Source: JAGQOZ01 sp041399205
GTDB taxonomy: Bacteria > Planctomycetota > Planctomycetia > Pirellulales > Pirellulaceae
Length of the DNA: 64,000 nt
Assembly: GCA_041399205.1 (NCBI GenBank)
Contig: JAWKTK010000004.1
Span: 516,647-580,646 of the forward strand
Direction: 5' to 3'
The notes beneath the pieces were generated by a model that searched no databases, was not told the DNA's origin, and saw only the letters and a program-made list of their open reading frames with translations. This document shows, one piece after another, positions 53,729 to 64,000 of this stretch (its first letter is position 1; every line of letters starts with the position of its first letter). A program made the position numbers and the translations under genes.

Positions 53729-54389
53729 ATTGGTTCCTCGTAAAATCACATAGGATGGAAAAGTTTTTTCGTTGCCGTTTGGGGCCGCAATCATGGTCTG
53801 CGAATCTGGCTGTCTGGCGAGAGAGCCAACGGGAACGGCCGCATTGGCCAATCTGGCGGGACCGCTATTCTAACCGAATCATACGCGTTTCCAAACGGCT
53901 AACCGAATAGTGCGTTGTTGACGAAAATTATCGGGATAACGCAGAATATTGTGCCAAGACGGGGCAAAGACCATTTTGCCGTCATTTAATGTGCGAAACG
54001 ATGGACCGATGGAATTAGATTTTAACACTGGCAAGTTCGCATCGAGTTCTGCAGGTGGATCGTCGTCGGCACCGAGAATACGTTTTGCTGGCAACCGCTG
54101 GTTCTTTCGTCCACCGCGCCGAATTGGCTGCCGCCATTTGGTTGTTGGGCTTGGTCGTGATCAAAACGGCCATGGCGTTTGCCAATAGCACCATCACCAC
54201 ACGAAGCGCATCATGTTCGTTTTTTGTTGGCCGGTAGCAATCCCATTGGCATGACGGGTGGTGCGTCGTTGATGTTGGAATACATAGTGTATTGGACTGG
54301 TCAGAGGACGCGGCCAGTCGACGCCAAAACGCTTGGTTGTTTTTGGGTGCTGATCACCGTCAAGTTTCTCACCGACGCCTGCTGGTGCG
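53729..54389. other. unresolved region with frame fragments on both strands
   Basis: Protein-like fragments occur on the minus strand (ending at 53879: a stretch with FRTLNDGKMVFAPSWHNI and a tail RTIRLAVWKRV; another around 54240-54330 reading VQYTMYSNINDAPPVMPM) but also on the plus strand (a hydrophobic stretch near 54100-54190). No combination gives a protein I recognise. The region behaves like the neighbouring tracts with many indels, so one or two real genes are probably hidden here. Confidence 0.4.
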
Positions 54390-55262
54390 GTGCCTAAGGA
54401 CGTCGAATTCGCGTGGGATCTGATTTTGCTAAGGCGAAGTTGGCATCTGATTCGTTGCAAGTGGTATGAATTCTTTTCGTTGGCCCAATACCACGATATC
54501 ATCTGCCCCGAAAAATCGAACGACATTTTTTATGCCGACATGGCGTTCGCCAAGTATCAAGACAAATCATTACTATCAATGGGTTCGCCTTTGCGGTTGA
54601 TGGTTTTTGAGCTACAGCATTACCAAACTGATGTGCGGCAAGGAATCGGCGTGCCACAGACCAATCTGTTTCGGCAAGATGAGCTGGCTGCGTATCAAGT
54701 GCTGAAGCGTTTGCAATTGGAGGAAATCGAACATGCGGTACAACGCTATTTCGACGACCACATCGACCAATTTCCTCTACCGGCCAATCTGGCGCAGCGA
54801 CTGATTCGCAACGCCAAGCCCATCGCCCATTATTTGCGGATGCGAACCGAACTGGCCGCCATCTGCCGGGTGCCTACGCCTGTTTTCCTGCGAGGTTTCC
54901 AAGCGATCTTGACGATCTGAATCAGCAACTCGTGAATTCGGCGATGACGACTCAGCGATCGAATGAGCCATTTGACGTTGTGGCATTTGTTTCGCTTACT
55001 GGACTTGGACGAAGCGGATTCGCCCGATTATCTTTCGCCAGTAATGCGAAAAAAATTACGAGACGCCAACATTTTGGAGGAAACGGAAGACGGACGCCTG
55101 CAACCGAGTTGGGAAATTCAAGAACGCATTCAATCAGAATTGCAGCGGCATTTTATCGAAGCATCCGATGACGTTGCTCGGCAAGTCTTGCTGTCCAAAG
55201 TTCCCACGGTGCTAACATGGCGACGCCGCTACTTTGTGCCGCAAGGTAGTATCTCAGATTGA
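54390..55262 (+). pseudogene. unrecognised protein, probably frameshifted
   Basis: Two plus-strand frames join across 54890-54965: the first (54390-54920, 176 codons) reads a helical, well-composed protein (LRLMVFELQHYQTDVRQGIG, LQLEEIEHAVQRYFDDHIDQ), and the second (54963-55262, 99 codons) continues with LFRLLDLDEADSPDYLSPVM and ends QGSISD. Between them a third frame supplies DLDDLNQQLVNSAMTTQR. The composition supports coding, but no domain is known to me. The true start may be upstream in the unresolved stretch. It converges with the PQQ remnant, stops 21 bases apart. Confidence 0.5.
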
Positions 55263-55283
55263 AACCGCGTCAATGATCATCAG

Positions 55284-56541
55284 TTATTCGCGAATGCGAT
55301 ACAGATGAGTTCGCGAGCGCAGAACGAGTGAATCTGATAGACGGCGGCGACGCCATGAAGCCGCCAGCCGTTGGTTGGTGGCCACTTCGTGATATTCGTT
55401 GCCAGGTTTGAAAACCGTGGTGACGCCTTTCTTGGCTGCACACGTAGACGTGCCAGCGTACAGCAAGGAAGCGGAATAGTTTCCGCCTAGCTGCTGAGTC
55501 CAAATCGGTTCGCCGCTTTTACTGTCCAGGCAACTCGAAGTACGCCCTGATCATGGACGACGTGTGACAAACGTCCATCGATCAGGACGGTCGATGGTTT
55601 GAGCCGATGGATTTGGCTTGTGTCCAAAGGATATTCGTGTCGGTGATGTCGCCCTTGCCGATGGGGTTTGCCGCCCAGCAGTTTTGCTTGCCGAAGCCTG
55701 TGTTGATAAACAGAGACTTGCCGTCGAATAGAGGACGGCAAGTGGTTGCGGATAATTGTCATGAACGAACTCGCCACACGACTTCGCCCGAATCGGGTTT
55801 CATGGGCTAACGCGGCTTTGGACGTAGGACTAATCAACAATGGTTCGCCATTAACGTCAATCACAATGGGGGTGCAAAACGCCTTCATGACGTCACCATC
55901 GTCCGTACCGTAGTCGACATCTCGGTCTCGCTGCCAAACCGTTTTGCCAGTGCCCTTATCTAACGCAATGACGTATTGATAGTCGTAACCATCAAAGTGC
56001 ATGATCAGCAGATTCTGGTAAAGCAGCGGAGAAGATCCGGGCCTCGCCAATGATTACAAGGCAGGTCGCGTCGCTGCCAGATTTCTTCGCCCGTCTTCGA
56101 ATCCAGACAAAACGTGCCGTAGCTACCAAACGAAAGGTAGACTCGTTCACCGTCGATCACCGGCGACGGCGATGCGTGCGAATTGAGCGTATGGATTTCT
56201 TGCGCTTGGTTGTCCGCCGCCAATAATCGATTGCAGGATCTTTCCCGTCTCAAAATCGACACAGAGATTCCGGAAAGTTGCTGGCCGTCTTCGGAAGCGG
56301 TTGTCAGCCAAATACGATTGTCGGCAATCGCCGGCGAGGACCAGTTTTTGCCTGCGATTTCCGTCTTCCAGCCAATGTTTTCGATTCGCTCCGTACCGAG
56401 TGGCAAAGGAAGTTTGCGACCATGACCGTTGCCCTGCGGACTCAAGAACTGTGGCCACGCGTCGGTGGTTTCGCTTCGAACCGAATTCGCAGCCACGAAT
56501 ACAATCAAGACGATCAGCGGTAGACGGAGAAATCGAATCAT
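55284..56541 (-). pseudogene. secreted PQQ-like beta-propeller protein, several frameshifts
   Basis: ATG 56541 begins a signal peptide (MIRFLRLPLIVLIVFVAANS) and the family start WPQFLSPQGNGHG. Blades in changing frames follow: GWKTEIAGKNWSSPAIADN, PSPVIDGERVYLSFGSYG, LDSKTGEEIWQRRDLPCNHW, GSSPLLYQNLLIMHFDG, IALDKGTGKTVWQRDRDVDY, and the C-terminal FKPGNEYHEVATNQ and RSRTHLYRIRE, all in the expected order. Breaks lie near 56240, 56030, 55740, 55480 and 55340. Related to the intact propeller at 44029-45366 but shorter in its linkers. Confidence 0.8.
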
Positions 56542-56777
56542 CAACAATTTCGCTTTGTAGGCAAACAGGAATGGACGGAAAAGCAGACGACGAATGTGCA
56601 AAATTATAACGCATCGCGGCCCAGAAATCCGCTCAGTGATCCCGTCGATGCGGTTTGATCTACTGCTGCGAATCGCCGGACATTTCGCGTCATTGTGTCA
56701 AAACGCACTGACAGCTAGACTACCGAATTACGTACATTGCCAATTTGTCCTTCAGTGAAACGCATGCAGCCTGTTGT

Positions 56778-57714
56778 ATGAATCGATCGGATTTCATCAC
56801 TTCTAATTCGGCCACGGACGTGGATTTGACCGTTCGACTCGGTCGCCTGACGCTGCCCAATCCTGTTTTGCTGCCTGGTACGTTCGGATATGCTCGAGAA
56901 ATGCAGCAGGTGGTTCCTCTGGAGCGACTGGGCGGCATGATTCTTAAAACGGTGACTCGAGACGCTCGTGTGCAACCACCCTTGGCGAACCGTGGAGACG
57001 GCTGCCGGGTTGCTCAATTCCATTGGCCTGGACAATGACGGCCTGAAATGTTTATCGAACACCACGTGCCGTATCTTCGAATTTAGCGTGCCCCATCATT
57101 CCCAGTATTGCCGGAAGAGCGAAGAAGATTTTCTGTGGATGGCGGAACGCTTGAATGATGCGGCGATCGATGCCATCGAATTGAACGTTTCGTGTCCCAA
57201 TGTTTCGGGCGGAGTTGATTTTGGAACCGATCCCGTGTTATGCCACAAGGTGGTTGCCAGGTTCGCCAGAAGTCTCGTCATCCGATTTGGCCAAAAACTG
57301 ACGCCCAATGTGACGGATATCCGTGTGGCTGCTAAAGCAGCAGCAGAAGGTGGGCGCGGACGCGGTGTCAGTGATCAACACGCTGCTAGGGATGGCTGTC
57401 AATTGGGCAAGCAAAAGCCCATGCTGGGCAATGTGGTGGGTGGATTGAGCGGTCCTGCCATTAAGCCGGTAGCGCTTCGCTGCGTGCATCAGATTGCGCA
57501 AGCGGTAAAAATTCCGATTGTGGGTATCGGTGGCATTGCCAACCTGGATGATGTGATGGAATTCTTGGTGGCAGGTGCTTCTGCCGTCCAAATTGGGACA
57601 GCCAACTTTTACGATCCCACAGTGTCCGTGCGCATTTTGGATCAACTGCCCGCCGCTATCGAATCGCTCGGTTACCACTCCGTTCAAGAAGTCACGGGCA
57701 CGCTGCGAACCTAA
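56778..57714 (+). pseudogene. pyrD: dihydroorotate dehydrogenase, class 1B, several frameshifts
   Basis: Reconstructed about 312 residues from ATG 56778. Oxidises dihydroorotate to orotate in pyrimidine synthesis. In order across frames: LTVRLGRLTLPNPVLLPGTFGYA, MILKTVTRDAR, NHPWRTVETAAGLLNSIGLDN, DAIELNVSCPNVSGGVDFG (active-site region), KLTPNVTDI, GADAVSVINTLLGM, KPMLGNVVGGLSGPAIKPVALRCV, IPIVGIGGIANLDDVMEFLVAGASAVQIGTAN. Breaks near 56965, 57045, 57105, 57265-57290 and 57345-57400. The NVSCPNV and GGI motifs mark the class 1B type that works with a PyrK electron-transfer subunit. Because this gene is normally essential and its motifs are undamaged, base-level error is the better explanation. 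Confidence 0.88.
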
Positions 57715-57802
57715 CAACCAATCCATGGACCAACGGTGTATTCGAAAAACATCGAATCGGCCGTTTGGTGCTTTCCATTCTGATTTAGACAAGGTGATAC
57801 CA

Positions 57803-58765
57803 ATGCGAGTACTCTCGGGGATACAGCCAACCGGGCGATTCCACTGGGGCAATTATTTTGGCGCCATTCGGCAGTACATTGAACTGCAAAACGAAAATGA
57901 ATCGTATTACTTCATCGCCAACTTGCACGCGTTGACCACGATTCGCGACAAACAAGTGCTGCAACAGAATTCGCTGGACGCGGCGTTAGATTTATTGGCC
58001 TTGGGATTGAATCCCGATAAGGCAACGCTGTTCATGCAATCCGATGTCCCTGAAGTTTCGGAACTATGCTGGCTGTTGATGAGCGGTACGCCGATGGGCT
58101 TACTCGAGCGGTGCGTTAGCTACAAAGACAAAACCGCCAAAGGGCTTTCTGCCAACGCCGGATTGTTTACTTATCCCGTTCTGCAAGCGGCAGACATCTT
58201 GATTTACGATGCTGACGTGGTGCCGGTTGGGCAAGACCAAGTGCAGCACGTGGAAGTTTGTCGAGACATCGCTCAGAGTTTCAATCATCACTTTGGTGAA
58301 ACGTTTGTGCTGCCCAAGCCACGCGTCATGCCGGTGGCGGCCAAAGTGCCAGGCACCGATGGCGAAAAGATGTCCAAGAGCTACGACAATACCATTGAAA
58401 TCTTTGAACCGCTCAAGCCGCAGCGGAAAAAAATCATGCGAATCACCACCGATTCGCGACCGATGGAAGATCCCAAAGATCCCGATTCGGACCACTTGTA
58501 TCAACTCTATTCGCTATTCGCCAGCGACGCAGACCGTGAAGCCATGGCCGCCAAATATCGCCAAGGTGGGTTCGGTTACGGCGAAGTCAAGAAGGCCGTG
58601 GCCGATGCTTCGGAAGCCTATTTCAATGAAGCTCGTGAAAAACGAGAAGCCTTGGCGGCGGACACCAAAAAAGTTGCCGAAATCTTGGGTGACGGCGCCG
58701 CGAGAGCTCGGAAGAAGGCAGCCGAAGTTTTGCTGCGAGCCCAACAGGCGTGTGGCGTCAAGTAA
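57803..58765 (+). CDS. trpS: tryptophanyl-tRNA synthetase
   Basis: 320 residues, intact. Class I synthetase charging tRNA-Trp. ATG 57803 with AAGGTG upstream; starts MRVLSGIQPTGRFHWGNYFG (HIGH-type motif HWGN), then GTPMGLLERCVSYKDK, DILIYDADVVPVGQDQVQHVE, and the KMSKS loop GEKMSKSYDNTI. The length is typical of the compact bacterial enzyme. It follows pyrD on the same strand after 88 bases and precedes acpS by 37 bases. Confidence 0.97.
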   Translation: MRVLSGIQPTGRFHWGNYFGAIRQYIELQNENESYYFIANLHALTTIRDKQVLQQNSLDAALDLLALGLNPDKATLFMQSDVPEVSELCWLLMSGTPMGLLERCVSYKDKTAKGLSANAGLFTYPVLQAADILIYDADVVPVGQDQVQHVEVCRDIAQSFNHHFGETFVLPKPRVMPVAAKVPGTDGEKMSKSYDNTIEIFEPLKPQRKKIMRITTDSRPMEDPKDPDSDHLYQLYSLFASDADREAMAAKYRQGGFGYGEVKKAVADASEAYFNEAREKREALAADTKKVAEILGDGAARARKKAAEVLLRAQQACGVK

Positions 58766-58802
58766 TTCAAGAATCACGGCGAATCAAATCGGTACCGACC
58801 CT

Positions 58803-59219
58803 ATGAACGTCATTGGAATTGGAACGGATATTGTCGAGATCGCTCGGATCCAAGGCATGGTCCAGCGACACGGCGAACTCTTTGTGCAACGAGTTTACAC
58901 GCAGCATGAAATTGACTACTGCAGTTCCAAGAAGATGGCCATGCAGCACTACGCCGGTCGCTGGGCTGCCAAAGAAGCTGTGCTGAAAGCGCTAGGAACC
59001 GGTTGGATTCGAGGCATCAGTTGGCGAGATGTCGAAGTCTACAGTCATCCGGGCGGCAAGCCGTCGATTCGCTTGGCCGGTGGTGCCAGGACCGTGTGTG
59101 AAAAAATGGGAATTGGCGAAATTTTTATTTCCATTTCGCATTGCCGCACCAACGCCACGGCATATGCGCTGGCCGTTGGTCCGGGCAACCGCGAACCAGA
59201 CGAAGCGATCGAAGAATAA
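58803..59219 (+). CDS. acpS: holo-[acyl-carrier-protein] synthase
   Basis: 138 residues. Transfers 4'-phosphopantetheine from CoA to the acyl carrier protein. MNVIGIGTDIVEIARI at the start holds the metal-binding Asp, and RWAAKEAVLKALGTG holds the second motif. ISISHCRTNATAYALAVG is the C-terminal family strand. It has a short acidic tail. Probably co-transcribed with trpS. Confidence 0.96.
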   Translation: MNVIGIGTDIVEIARIQGMVQRHGELFVQRVYTQHEIDYCSSKKMAMQHYAGRWAAKEAVLKALGTGWIRGISWRDVEVYSHPGGKPSIRLAGGARTVCEKMGIGEIFISISHCRTNATAYALAVGPGNREPDEAIEE

Positions 59220-59255
59220 TCGACTGTAACGTTCCGAATCGCGCGAATGACAAGT

Positions 59256-60572
59256 CTACGATTCGCTACCAGAGTCTGATTCGGCCAACATGAATTCGTC
59301 ATTGTCAGCCAAGTCGGTCGAAGTCGCTTCGCTTCGACCTAATACTCGATCGTAAATATGGTTGATGCGTTCTCCCAGTCGTTCCCAGCTTAGTTCGCGA
59401 GCTCGACGCAACGCGTTGCCGGTCATGGCATCGTAATCTTCGTTGGACAAGTGATACAAGTCGTGCAACGCTGACGCCAAATCTTGAACAACCTGTTGCG
59501 GCGATTCGACAGGAACTTTGATTCCACAAGCCGAAGTGACTATGTCTTTCGCTCCTTGATGATCCAGGCAAACAATGGGCAGGCCCACTTCCAAAGCCTG
59601 AAACAGAGCGGATCCCGTGGTGTCTCGTAAACTGGTAAAAACCAAGGCATGAGCGGAGGCAAAATGAAGTCTCGCTTCGGCCGGTTGTAATGCCCCCAAC
59701 CACCGAATGTGTTGGGCTAAACCGAGTTGATTCGACATGGATTGCCATCTGGCTTGCTGCGAACCTTGACCGATCACCGTCAACTCGAACGGCAGGGAAC
59801 CTTTTTGGCGAGCCAGGCTACGCAACAATAAAGGAAACGCCTTCCATGCTTCCAGTTGACCCGACCACAACAAGCGAAGTGTGCTGCGATCGGACCGTTC
59901 TGGAACGCCATCTTCCGGTGAACAACCGGCTTCAAAAAACTGTTCTACCGGTCGTCCAGCCATGCGGCTCAGATCGGCTTGATTGGTCGAATTCGCCGCA
60001 ATCACCACCTTGGCGACTCGCAATGCGTGGAACACTCGGCGACTGGTTCGCATCTGTAATGAGTTGATTAGGCTGCGGCACCATTCGCCGATACCTTTCC
60101 ATCCGCCCAGACAAAACGTAAACCGCACTGGCAAATTCTGCGTTCCGCCGACGGGGCCCCAAATAAATGGGATCTTCAGTTTCCAGCCGTAGCCAGGTTC
60201 GCGATAACCGCAATAGCCAACCTGATGTACCAAATCAAATTGATGTTGCTGATGCAATCGCTTGGCAATTCGTTGAGCTCGCAAATGCCAAAAGTGATAT
60301 GACAAATAGAAGCAACCAGGAACCTGCATCAGCAGCCATTCCAACCGTAGCGTTCGCACATAAAAAAAATGTAAGCCTGCGACCGGTCCGTGCTGCGAGA
60401 GATACCGTTCTATATCGCTGGAATACTGCAGTTCGCAAATTACCCAAGTATCGCAATACTTTGCAGATTGAACCGCGCGATTCCAGCCGACTCCTGGTTC
60501 GGAGTTCATGCCTGGATGACACGCATACGAGATCTGAAGTACTCGGCTGCGACGGCTTGCATGTGTATTCAC
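59256..60572 (-). CDS. GT4-like glycosyltransferase
   Basis: About 438 residues from a GTG at 60572; a TTG at 60605 would add eleven residues and neither has a clear ribosome site. GT-B fold: VLQISYACHPGMNSEPGVGWNRA at the N-terminus, FIWGPVGGTQNLP, RLLWSGQLEAWKAFPLLLRSL (start of the nucleotide-sugar domain), IRWLGALQPAEARLHFASAHALVFTSLRDTTGSALFQALEVGLPIVCLDHQG. The usual E-x7-E pair is replaced by a TTGSALFQALEVG variant, common in this subgroup. Substrate unknown. It converges on acpS with 36 bases between stops. Confidence 0.88.
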   Translation of the reverse strand: MNTHASRRSRVLQISYACHPGMNSEPGVGWNRAVQSAKYCDTWVICELQYSSDIERYLSQHGPVAGLHFFYVRTLRLEWLLMQVPGCFYLSYHFWHLRAQRIAKRLHQQHQFDLVHQVGYCGYREPGYGWKLKIPFIWGPVGGTQNLPVRFTFCLGGWKGIGEWCRSLINSLQMRTSRRVFHALRVAKVVIAANSTNQADLSRMAGRPVEQFFEAGCSPEDGVPERSDRSTLRLLWSGQLEAWKAFPLLLRSLARQKGSLPFELTVIGQGSQQARWQSMSNQLGLAQHIRWLGALQPAEARLHFASAHALVFTSLRDTTGSALFQALEVGLPIVCLDHQGAKDIVTSACGIKVPVESPQQVVQDLASALHDLYHLSNEDYDAMTGNALRRARELSWERLGERINHIYDRVLGRSEATSTDLADNDEFMLAESDSGSES

Positions 60573-60692
60573 GGTGGATATTTCGAACGAGGCCCTAAAG
60601 AACAAATCTACTCTTTAGAGTAATCGTTCTATCTTATCGCCGGTAGGCCAAACTGAAGTTTCTGATCACCAGCGACCTACCCGAGTCCACTC

Positions 60693-63600
60693 TTATGGAG
60701 AAACTGGTTCCAGAATCACAGTTCTCAAATCCATCAAAAAACCGTGAATCGGTCCCGCTGACTGAATGGTTCCCTGACACTTGCCGCCGGGCAGTTCAAT
60801 AGTTCCCATCGAAACCCAATCATAGCTGTCCCATCCGCCCGTACTTTTCATCTGCCCCACCAGTGTGTTGCCGCCAATTGTCAACGCCACGTGGTTTCCC
60901 GCAGTGTCGTCCGGGCACGCAGCATCAAAGTAGACTCGGTATTTGCCGGCCTTCGGGACGTCCAACTGCCAGACTGCTCGATCCGCTTCGTTCGCCCAAT
61001 AGCCAAGGTTTCGATACTGCGTTTCAAACACTAAATTCGGGCCATAGATTTCGGCATGAATGGCAAACAATCGAATCGAACCGTCGTCTCGCACGGGCGC
61101 TACCTGTGGCTGATTTCCTACAAACTCCTTGCGAGCACCTTTCTGTTGTTGCACAAAGTGGATAACGTTGGCCAATTCGTCTGGCTGGAGTTGTTGTTCG
61201 AACCCTTCCGGCATGTACGACGCACCGGACGCGATCAGTTCTTCCAGTTCGTTCCGGAATACAGTCGTCGTCTTGCCGTCTGCCGAACGCAACGTAATTC
61301 CATTTCCGGCTTCGGCCACAACCATGCCGGAAACCTGACTGCCATTATTAAGCACGGCCACGTAATTCAAGAATCGATCTTCCACGGCGTTGTTCGGATC
61401 CAAAATGGCAGTGGTCAATGCCGCAACAGATTTGTCTGTCAGTGCGGTCAGATCGGGGCCCACGGAAAATCCTTCGCCACCCAGCTGATGACAAGTGACG
61501 CAATGTTTTTGAAACAATTGGCGGCCTTGGTCTAAATTTGCTGCTGCTGGCATCGCCTGAATATATCGAGTCACCAAGGTTTTGCGGTCAGAATCACCTT
61601 GGCGCTGCAACAACCGGTTCGCTCGTTCACGAACATCGTCATCGGGATACAACTGCAGTTTTTGTCGATGACGAGGTCCAATTTGATTGCCGTCCAGTTT
61701 CTTGGCTTCCACCGCATCTAACAATAGATCTGTGGAACTCCGACGCGACAGCAGCTGATCCAAAATAACATCCTTCAGCACTGGAGAATGTGAACGCCAC
61801 TGGTCCCAAATCATCTCGATCGTTTCCGACCGAGTCGACGTCAGCAAGCGACGCACACCAACTTTCTGCACTTCCAGCGGCATTGCGGTGGCCACTAATT
61901 TTTGCAATTCGGGCGAATCAGGCCGAGCCCATTCGGCAATTAATTCCGCCGCCGCAACTCGAATCGCATCCTCTGCACCAGCATCCGCTACCACGTTGTT
62001 CGCCTGCACAAACAAAGGGGCCAGCATTTTCATAACCGGATCGGTGTCCGAGTCATTCCACTGAGCATCCTGCATCGCACGCAGGACATTGGCAGCCACC
62101 TGCAAACGCGATGGCAGCGATTCCTGCAGGTGATTCAAACGTCCAACACCTCGCGCCACCGCCTCCGGTTGCTGCATGCGAACGGCCATGGGCAAGAGCT
62201 TTGCAAGCAGCTCAACTCGCGACTCATCCACCGCTCGATCCACCACCGCGCCAATGTTGTCGGCGGAAACCGACGACAACACCGCCGTCTGAAGATAATC
62301 AGAACGACTGACGCCGCTGAGCGAAACGAGAACAGACGCTGCCAATTCACGATGCAAATATCCAGCACTGTACGCAACTTGCATTCCCAGCAAGCTGTCG
62401 GCGAGATGATCCGCTGACGCGACATCGTCGTTGTTTTCTAACAGTTGCTGCGAACGATAAACCAACGCGTTTTGAACGACCGTGTTTTTCGAAAGCTGTG
62501 ATTCGGCAATGCGAAGCCCATGAATCGCTACCTTGGCGTCTAATTCTCGAATCGCCATGGCCAACACGTTGTCACTCAATTTGCCAAACGAATCTATACA
62601 AGGCGTGCACTGCCGCGGCCGGATGCTGATTCGGTTGCGGTTTTCACAATCAACTCCGTCAAACGCTCCACCACCGACTGATCATTCGCCATAACAAAAG
62701 TTGCTGAGCGGTGTCGCGGTGCCAACCGCTGGAACTGGCTAGTTGGTCAACCAATTGCGCCGAAGTTAATTCGCTTAGCTTCTGCCATTTTCTGGCCGGC
62801 CGCAGTGTGCTGGAGATTCGATAGATACGTCCGAGATCGTCACCCGCGCGCAGATTCACTTGTTTTTGCCAAAACTCCGGAATCCATTCGGGATGTTCAA
62901 TCACCAGCCGATACATGTCGCACACCCAAACCGCGCCATCGGGGCCGGTGCGAACCATGACGGGACGACTCCAGTTATCCGTAGACGCCAAAAATTCCGA
63001 TTGCTGTTCTGTAGTGGACCGTTCGCTTCGAAACGAAACGCCTTGCTGCGTCATGATTTCTCGATGCACCATGTTGTGCACCGGCTCGCAAACATAGACA
63101 AAGGATTCTTCGGCCGCATGCAACAAGACATCTCGATACACCATCGGACTGCACGCCGACGTAAACCGGTTCGCTCGATCAAAATCATTGAAACGAGGCT
63201 GCAAGGGACTGGCGGGAAAGATGGGTGCCGCGCCGGGTTGGTTCGAAATTTCTCGATGCACAGACGGCACAGCCAGAAACGGATTGCGTTTCAGATATTG
63301 GTCTTCCAGAACGTAATGCCAAACGGGCGAACTGTTATTTCCGCCGAACCAGTTGCCCCAACTATCTGACGCTCGACCATACTGCGTCTGCCCCGAAACC
63401 AATTCCATTTGGCCCGAATCAGGACGAATGCGCACGTCATGCCCACTTAGATTCAGCTCTTGGCCAGTTTTCACGGATCGAATCGTCCCGCCGCTATCGC
63501 CATTGGCCAAATAGATCCAGCCGTCCACGCCCCAATGCAACCCGTTGATGCGATGCTGCTGATTCCCTTCTCGAAAACCTTGAAACAAAACTTCGCGTTT

Positions 63601-64000
63601 GTCGGCTTGGCCGTCGCCGTTGGTGTCTTCGGCATAGAACAGATCCGGGGCGGCCGTGACCAGAACGCCATTTCGCCACACCTTGATTCCGCTGGGAAAG
63701 CCCACGTTGTCCAAGAACAGCGTGCTCCGATCGTATTTGCCGTCACCATCCGTATCCTCTAAGTAACGAATGCGTCCGCCCGGCTTTCCTTGGCCGTCCA
63801 TGCCGTTCGGGTAGTCTCGCATTTCCGCCACCCACAGCTTGCCGTCGGCGCTCCAGTCCAGAGCCACGGGATCTTCCAGAAGTGGTTCACAAGCCACTAA
63901 CTCTACCTTCAGTCCAGCGGGAACCACCATAGACGCCAGCGCTTCTTCTGGAGATTTGGGGCCGGCAAACGGAGTCGATTCGCGTTCGTCCTTTAGTTCC
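60693..64000 (-). CDS. PVC-type haem-binding propeller protein, N-terminus off the window, frameshifts near 62.6 kb
   Basis: The frame is open at base 64000, so the start is missing. An N-terminal region (PFAGPKSPEEALASMVVPAGLKVELVACEP) leads into the PVC-type propeller (DWSADGKLWVAEMRDYPNG, YLEDTDGDGKYDRSTLF, DGAVWVCDMYRLVIEHPEWI). HEAT-like helices follow, then a monohaem cytochrome c domain with CVTCH near 61491-61506 in FQKHCVTCHQLGGEGFSVGPDLTALTD. A C-terminal carbohydrate-binding-like beta domain (RAVWQLDVPKAGKYRVYFDAACPDD) ends at 60693. The frame breaks three times within 62585-62675; pieces such as NDQSVVERLTELIVK and AAAVHALY lie in successive frames. It is an extracytoplasmic protein, likely in sugar oxidation or turnover. 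Confidence 0.88.

Overview
The window is 64 kb of chromosome from a planctomycete, most likely of the Pirellulaceae or a close relative. The gene content supports this: a secreted sulfatase, a DUF1559 pseudopilin-like protein, PVC-type haem-binding/propeller proteins, PQQ-like propellers, a Ser/Thr kinase paired with an ECF sigma factor, a BlaI/M56 pair, an N-terminal LEDRRVL signature on a secreted protease, and five PEP-CTERM proteins. Genes lie on both strands in short runs. No phage, insertion sequence, CRISPR array, rRNA or tRNA was recognised.

Layout. 0-5.6 kb: partial hypothetical gene, secreted sulfatase, then a minus-strand three-gene unit (UPF0104-type membrane protein, GT2 glycosyltransferase, polytopic membrane protein) that looks like polyprenyl-linked glycan assembly. 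6-16 kb: AI-2E family transporter, broken subtilase, YcxB-like protein, pyrF, broken secreted protein, ThuA-like protein, broken serine hydrolase, broken rhodanese. 16-24 kb: DUF1559 protein, then a housekeeping run on the plus strand (cca, aroF, tpiA, secG, yicC, gmk, rpoZ, coaC). 24-30 kb: two lipoproteins, plsC, a methyltransferase-like protein, an FHA protein, a GT4. 30-35 kb: Ser/Thr kinase with TPRs converging on an ECF sigma factor, and two PEP-CTERM proteins. 35.7-41.3 kb: Nramp-like transporter and a BlaI/M56 two-gene unit, separated by an 825-bp region that holds a higher-order tandem/inverted repeat and a BlaI-type operator. 41.5-45.4 kb: SGNH protein, MBOAT acyltransferase and PQQ propeller. 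45.9-50.8 kb: decayed tract with two tandem PEP-CTERM paralogues, an ammonium transporter in pieces, palindromic repeats and a third PEP-CTERM remnant. 51-57.7 kb: intact SGNH/PVC propeller protein, unrecognised broken genes, a broken PQQ propeller and a broken pyrD. 57.8-64 kb: trpS, acpS, a GT4, and a PVC haem-binding protein running off the window.

The most striking global property is the clustering of reading-frame breaks. Most genes are intact, but about fifteen carry single-base indels or in-frame stops, densest at 45.9-50.8 and 53.9-57.4 kb. Single-copy essential-type genes (aroF, pyrD) are hit, and the missing or extra base often sits in or beside a short homopolymer. Local consensus error is therefore a strong alternative to pseudogene formation. 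Broken genes are annotated over their full reconstructed span.
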